From assembly GCF_900177545.1 (NCBI RefSeq), contig NZ_FXBQ01000001.1:3380163-3444162 (forward strand): 64,000 bases of DNA, written 5' to 3'. This DNA comes from Maritimibacter sp. HL-12. Lineage in GTDB: Bacteria; Pseudomonadota; Alphaproteobacteria; Rhodobacterales; Rhodobacteraceae. A program made the translations under genes and the position numbers. Shown here piece after piece: positions 61,055 to 64,000 of the stretch. Position 1 is the stretch's first letter; each line of letters begins with the position of its first letter. Under the pieces are notes generated by a model. The model saw only the letters and a list, made by a program, of their open reading frames with translations, searched no databases and had not been told where the DNA came from.

Positions 61055-61304
61055 GTGCCTTCTCCTTTGGCTGGCTTGCTTGGCTGGCGCGGAGTGTCCG
61101 AAGCTCCTGGGGCACCCCGATATCCGGGTCGGACCGCATGACCGCAACGAAATGGCTGATGCATCCGCCGCAATCGGCGGATTTGCCGAGAGCGTGATAG
61201 ATCCGGCCCGGGGTGATGATCGAGCGTGGATCAGCGGCGCGCATCCAACCGATCGCGGCGTGGATGTCGCGGTCGGTGATGTTCTGACAATGGCAAACGA
61301 TCAT
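61044..61304 (-). CDS. bfd: Bacterioferritin-associated ferredoxin
   Basis: 86-residue [2Fe-2S] protein with ligands C4, C6, C45, C48 ('IVCHCQNIT', 'CGGC'). The spacing between the pairs is longer than in E. coli Bfd (C38, C41). It reduces the iron core of Bfr to release iron under starvation. The C-terminus is extended by about 15 charged residues that overlap the bfr ribosome site. It follows hemP by 9 bp. Confidence 0.93.
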   Translation of the reverse strand: MIVCHCQNITDRDIHAAIGWMRAADPRSIITPGRIYHALGKSADCGGCISHFVAVMRSDPDIGVPQELRTLRASQASQPKEKAHER

Positions 61305-61313
61305 CGGTTTTCC

Positions 61314-61508
61314 CTATTTTGTCAAGATCGGCTTGGCCGCACGGGTGCGGCGCAAGGTGTTAATCCGGTCGCCCGGCGTGATACGCGCCTCGACCCCCGG
61401 GCCAATCGGCAGCCCGGCCTCCGACAGAACCGCAAGCGCCTCGTCGCGGTCGGTTTCCTGCCGCCGCCGGGAGGGTGTCTGGGCTGCACCAACAACTTGG
61501 TCCGACAT
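61314..61508 (-). CDS. hemP: Hemin uptake protein HemP family
   Basis: 64 residues. The last third 'RINTLRRTRAAKPILTK' matches the HemP/HmuP ending (pattern Y-x-L-R-x-T-x-x-x-K-x-I-L-T-K). HemP proteins help expression of heme-uptake genes. The start 'MSDQVVG' has GAGAGG upstream. First gene of the hemP-bfd-bfr set. An additional, more upstream start gives a long unrelated extension and is rejected. Confidence 0.8.
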   Translation of the reverse strand: MSDQVVGAAQTPSRRRQETDRDEALAVLSEAGLPIGPGVEARITPGDRINTLRRTRAAKPILTK

Positions 61509-61947
61509 CGAAGCACCTCTCGCACCTGCGACCCGGCTTCCCCGAATTGCGGCGGGGTGGCTTCGCATCGCCGTATATCTGACAAAAATGGTATGGTAAG
61601 TCAATGGCGGCATTTCAAGTGCGCGCGGCACAGATTTTCCCCGCCGCACGCCGCCCCGAACGGGGCCACCTCAGCCTTGAGGGCGAAGCACAAGGACACG
61701 GCGTGGCCACCAACCGGCGGTCCCACGGATCGCATGACCGGCACACGGGTCTCAGATCGGCTGGGGCCCCGTCACCGCGATCGCCGGCGCTGCCAGAGAG
61801 GGCGCGCAGGGTGTTGCGACGGGCACCGAACTTCCAGCCGGCACCCTGCCGCGAACCGCATCGCGAGTCGCACCGCCTTGCCGTCGATCAGGCGCAAGGG
61901 CTGTCTTGACGTCGGACGCACACCGCTCTGGCTGGCGCGTTGCCGCC
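61509..61947. other. Gene-free stretch with hemP promoter region
   Basis: 439 bp between the divergently placed ends of hemP (start) and the dehydrogenase gene (stop). No supported gene. The left part must hold the hemP promoter; the rest shows no conserved feature. Confidence 0.55.
61580..61603. promoter_or_regulatory. Candidate iron-responsive element upstream of hemP
   Basis: An AT-rich patch in otherwise GC-rich DNA, TGACAAAAATGG...GTAAGTCA, with TGAC (61580-61583) and GTCA (61600-61603) as inverted ends 16 bases apart, 72-95 bp before the hemP start. Iron genes in this order are controlled by Irr, IscR or RirA-like boxes that are AT-rich and symmetric. The match is by eye and no particular regulator is claimed. 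Confidence 0.35.
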
Positions 61948-62715
61948 TCAGCGCGGGGCCATCCTGATCGCGCCGTCGAGGCGGATGACCTCGGCGTTCA
62001 GCATGTCGTTCTGGGCGATGTGCAGCGCGAGGGCGGCGAATTCCTCGGGGCGTCCGAGCCGCGACGGGAACGGCACCTGCGCGCCGAGGCTGGCTTGCAC
62101 CTCGACCGGGAGCTGGTCGAGAAGCGGGGTATGGAAGATCCCCGGCGCGATGGTGTTGACGCGGATACCGTCGCGCGAGAGGTCGCGGGCCATCGGCAGG
62201 GTCATGCCCACAACGCCGCCCTTGGAGGCGGCATAGGCCACCTGCCCGACCTGCCCGTCGAAAGCGGCGACGGAGGCGGTGTTGATGATCACGCCGCGTG
62301 CGCCGTCGTCGTCGAGCGGATCGGCGGCGACCATGCCTTCGGCGGCCTGGCTGGCGCAGTTGAAGCTGCCGCCAAGGTTGACCGTGATCGCCTTCATGAA
62401 CAGCCGCGGGTCATGCGCCACGCCCTTGGCGACGGTTTTCGCCGCCGGGCCGATGCCGGCGCAGTTCATCAGCACGCGCTCCTGCCCCTGCAGGGCGCGC
62501 ACCTTGGCAAAGCCCGCGCGCACGCTCTCGGGGTCCGACACGTCGACCCGCGCGAAAACGCCGCCAAGCTCGGCTGCAACCGCTTCGCCACGCTCTTCGT
62601 TGAGATCGAACAGCGCGACCGGCGCGCCCAAGGCGGCAAAGGCCCGTGCAACGGCCTCGCCAAGCCCGGATGCGCCGCCCGTGACCACCAGCGGTGTGTT
62701 CTTGCCGATCTGCAT
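61948..62715 (-). CDS. Short-chain dehydrogenase, 3-hydroxyacyl-CoA dehydrogenase type II-like
   Basis: 255-residue Rossmann enzyme: cofactor motif 'VTGGASGLGEAVA', D in 'LFDLNEERG' (NAD preference), 'MNCAGIG', and the catalytic S...Y-x3-K in 'NTASVAAFDGQVGQVAYAASKGG'. It resembles human HSD17B10 and bacterial 3-hydroxy-2-methylbutyryl-CoA dehydrogenases of branched-chain or fatty acid breakdown. GGGAGA precedes the ATG. No companion beta-oxidation genes are in the window. Confidence 0.9.
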   Translation of the reverse strand: MQIGKNTPLVVTGGASGLGEAVARAFAALGAPVALFDLNEERGEAVAAELGGVFARVDVSDPESVRAGFAKVRALQGQERVLMNCAGIGPAAKTVAKGVAHDPRLFMKAITVNLGGSFNCASQAAEGMVAADPLDDDGARGVIINTASVAAFDGQVGQVAYAASKGGVVGMTLPMARDLSRDGIRVNTIAPGIFHTPLLDQLPVEVQASLGAQVPFPSRLGRPEEFAALALHIAQNDMLNAEVIRLDGAIRMAPR

Positions 62716-62803
62716 TGTTATCTCCCATAACTATTTTTCTCGCAGATAGCAGGAAGCCCGCCACGAGGCAATCGCGATGCCGACCGGGGGTGCAGAAACG
62801 AAA

Positions 62804-62832
62804 AGGCCCTCCCGGATGCGCCGGGAGGGCCT
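62804..62832 (-). terminator. Strong stem-loop terminator
   Basis: Perfect 12-bp inverted repeat AGGCCCTCCCGG (62804-62815) and CCGGGAGGGCCT (62821-62832). On the minus strand the stem is followed by TTTTCGTTTC, ending the DUF442/MBL operon; on the plus strand GTCATTTTTC follows, so it may work in both directions. Confidence 0.88.
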
Positions 62833-62856
62833 GTCATTTTTCGAGGTGCACGGCCG

Positions 62857-63210
62857 TCAGCCGCCGGCAGCCATCCGTGCCTTGGCGGCGTTCCACAACG
62901 CTTCGCTGCGGGCCCCGGACCGGCAATAGGCAAACACCTTGCCCTCGGTCTCGCGCATCGCGCCGACGAAGCCGCTCACCGCGTAATCGGTCGGGCTGCG
63001 GTCGGCTTGTGGCAGGTAGCGCGCCGCGATGCCGTTGTGCTTGCAGGCTTCGGCGATCTCGTTCCAGTCGGGCTGGCCGGGCTCCTCGCCATCGGGCCGG
63101 TTGCACATCACGACCCGGAACCCGGCGGCGGCGAGTTGGCCGACGTCTTCGGGCCGGATCTGGCCCGCGACGGTGACCTGTTGATCAAGCTCTTTCCAGT
63201 CCCTGCGCAT
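62857..63210 (-). CDS. DUF442/TIGR01244 phosphatase-like sulfurtransferase
   Basis: 117 residues. The TIGR01244 family layout is 'VTVAGQIRPEDVGQLAAAGFRVVMCNRPDGE' then the rhodanese-like active loop 'CRSGAR' (C96 to R101). In many bacteria this domain is fused in front of an MBL persulfide dioxygenase (Blh); here it is a separate gene, 11 bp downstream of the MBL gene. It probably handles persulfide or a related sulfur species. GAGGAA precedes the ATG. Confidence 0.9.
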   Translation of the reverse strand: MRRDWKELDQQVTVAGQIRPEDVGQLAAAGFRVVMCNRPDGEEPGQPDWNEIAEACKHNGIAARYLPQADRSPTDYAVSGFVGAMRETEGKVFAYCRSGARSEALWNAAKARMAAGG

Positions 63211-63221
63211 CTCGTCGTTCC

Positions 63222-64000
63222 TCAGAGCGTGTTGACCGGAACCTTGAGGAAGACCTTGCCGTCCTCCTCCGCCGGGGGCATCTCGCCGGCCCGCATGTTG
63301 ACCTGCAACGACGGGATGATCAGGCGCGGCATGGCGAGCTGGGCATCGCGCTCGGTGCGGAACTTGACGAAATCTTCCTTCGTCTTGCCGCCGCCAACGT
63401 GGATGTTGTGCTCTTTCTCTTCCGCCACCGTGGTTTCCCACTGGATGTCGCGCCCGTTGGGCCCGTAGTCGTGGCACATGAACAGCCGGGTTTCCTCGGG
63501 CAGGCTCAGCACCTTCTGGATCGAATCGTAGAGCACGCCGGCATCGCCGCCGGGGAAGTCGGCCCGCGCCGAGCCGCCATCGGGCATGAACAGCGTGTCG
63601 CCGACGAAGCCGGCATCGCCGACCACGTGGGTCATGCAGGCCGGGGTGTGGCCCGGGGTGTGCATCGCGAAAGCGGTCATGTTGCCGATCTTATAGGTGT
63701 CGCCTTCCTGGAACAGCTTGTCGAACTGCGAGCCGTCACGCTGGAACTCGGTGCCCTCGTTGAACACCTTGCCGAAGGTGTCCTGCACCACGGTGATGTT
63801 CTCGCCGATGCCGATCTTGCCGCCGAGCTTGCCCTGGATATAGGGCGCGGCGGAAAGGTGGTCGGCGTGAACGTGGGTTTCGATCAGCCATTCGAGCTTG
63901 AGGCCGTTGTCTTCGATGAACTTGATCATCTTGTCGGCGCTCTCGTAGGAGATGCGGCCGGCGGCGTAGTCGATATCCATCACCGAATCGATCACCGCGC
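63222..64000 (-). CDS. MBL-fold sulfur/persulfide dioxygenase-like protein, 5' end outside window
   Basis: At least 259 residues; the start lies beyond the right edge. Metal motif 'THVHADHLSAA', 'HTPGHTPACMTHVVGD', 'FVGDTLF' and 'CHDYGP' match the ETHE1/Blh type, which oxidises glutathione persulfide to sulfite using iron and O2. The C-terminal extension 'PRLIIPSLQVNMRAGEMPPAE' is typical of the Blh/BigR-associated group. Co-transcribed with the DUF442 gene. Confidence 0.92.
   Translation of the reverse strand, partial: AVIDSVMDIDYAAGRISYESADKMIKFIEDNGLKLEWLIETHVHADHLSAAPYIQGKLGGKIGIGENITVVQDTFGKVFNEGTEFQRDGSQFDKLFQEGDTYKIGNMTAFAMHTPGHTPACMTHVVGDAGFVGDTLFMPDGGSARADFPGGDAGVLYDSIQKVLSLPEETRLFMCHDYGPNGRDIQWETTVAEEKEHNIHVGGGKTKEDFVKFRTERDAQLAMPRLIIPSLQVNMRAGEMPPAEEDGKVFLKVPVNTL

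Overview
This window is GC-rich chromosomal DNA from an alphaproteobacterium, most likely of the Rhodobacterales (Roseobacter/Paracoccaceae type). The basis is the protein repertoire, the very dense overlapping operons (many ATGA or GTGA junctions), the codon bias, and family-specific features such as an RNase E with a long acidic/Arg-Ser insert in its S1 domain, an IscR/Irr-era iron cluster (HemP, Bfd, Bfr) and a NikKMLQO-type metal transporter. The lineage is inferred from these features; no rRNA or tRNA gene was found.

Layout. 0-5.6 kb: end of a Na+/H+ antiporter operon (MnhG), an exported metallo-beta-lactamase-fold protein, then an arsenic operon (ArsR-ArsC fusion, GAPDH, ArsJ, Acr3). 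5.8-8.5 kb: SulP anion transporter, universal stress protein and a DksA-type zinc finger protein. 8.6-13.2 kb: a YnjF/YnjBCD-like unit, i.e. a CDP-alcohol phosphatidyltransferase next to an ABC importer of unknown substrate. 13.2-17.8 kb: a cobalamin riboswitch in front of an unrecognised small gene, a NikR-family regulator, a textbook NikR operator, and the NikKMLQO metal importer. 17.9-37.8 kb: mostly housekeeping or scattered metabolic genes (MaiA, P450 plus a membrane hydrolase, CcdA, RNase E, PBP1A, methyltransferases, citramalate synthase, CysS, SLAC1-type channel, TauE, DusA).

38.2-54.5 kb is an accessory stretch. Its core is an eight-gene minus-strand operon running from a Tat-exported gluconate-dehydrogenase-type subunit and a GMC oxidoreductase, through a diheme and a monoheme cytochrome c, to a caa3-like oxidase (CoxB with its own heme c, a fused CoxA-CoxC) and the CtaG copper assembly factor. 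This is a nearly complete periplasmic sugar/alcohol-to-oxygen chain in one transcription unit. It is followed by envelope and ion-homeostasis genes: a Ca2+/cation antiporter, DUF305, MgtC, a formate/nitrite channel relative, DUF3008, ExoD, TrkH/TrkA and two small proteins pairing one membrane segment with a disordered domain.

55.3-64 kb holds a siderophore-interacting-type flavoprotein with an NMT1-type ABC transporter and NnrS in one operon, an iron storage cluster (HemP, Bfd, Bfr), a short-chain dehydrogenase and a split sulfide/persulfide-handling pair (DUF442 plus MBL dioxygenase-like).

The points most deserving a second look are: (1) the NikR homologue that keeps its DNA-contacting residues and a perfect operator but has lost all four canonical nickel ligands; (2) the cobalamin riboswitch controlling an unrecognised 99-residue protein beside it; (3) the dehydrogenase-to-oxidase operon, whose subunit I lacks the K-channel lysine; (4) the YnjF/YnjBCD transporter-lipid-enzyme pairing; and (5) the SIP/ABC/NnrS operon. 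All functions are read from sequence by eye; nothing was searched against a database.
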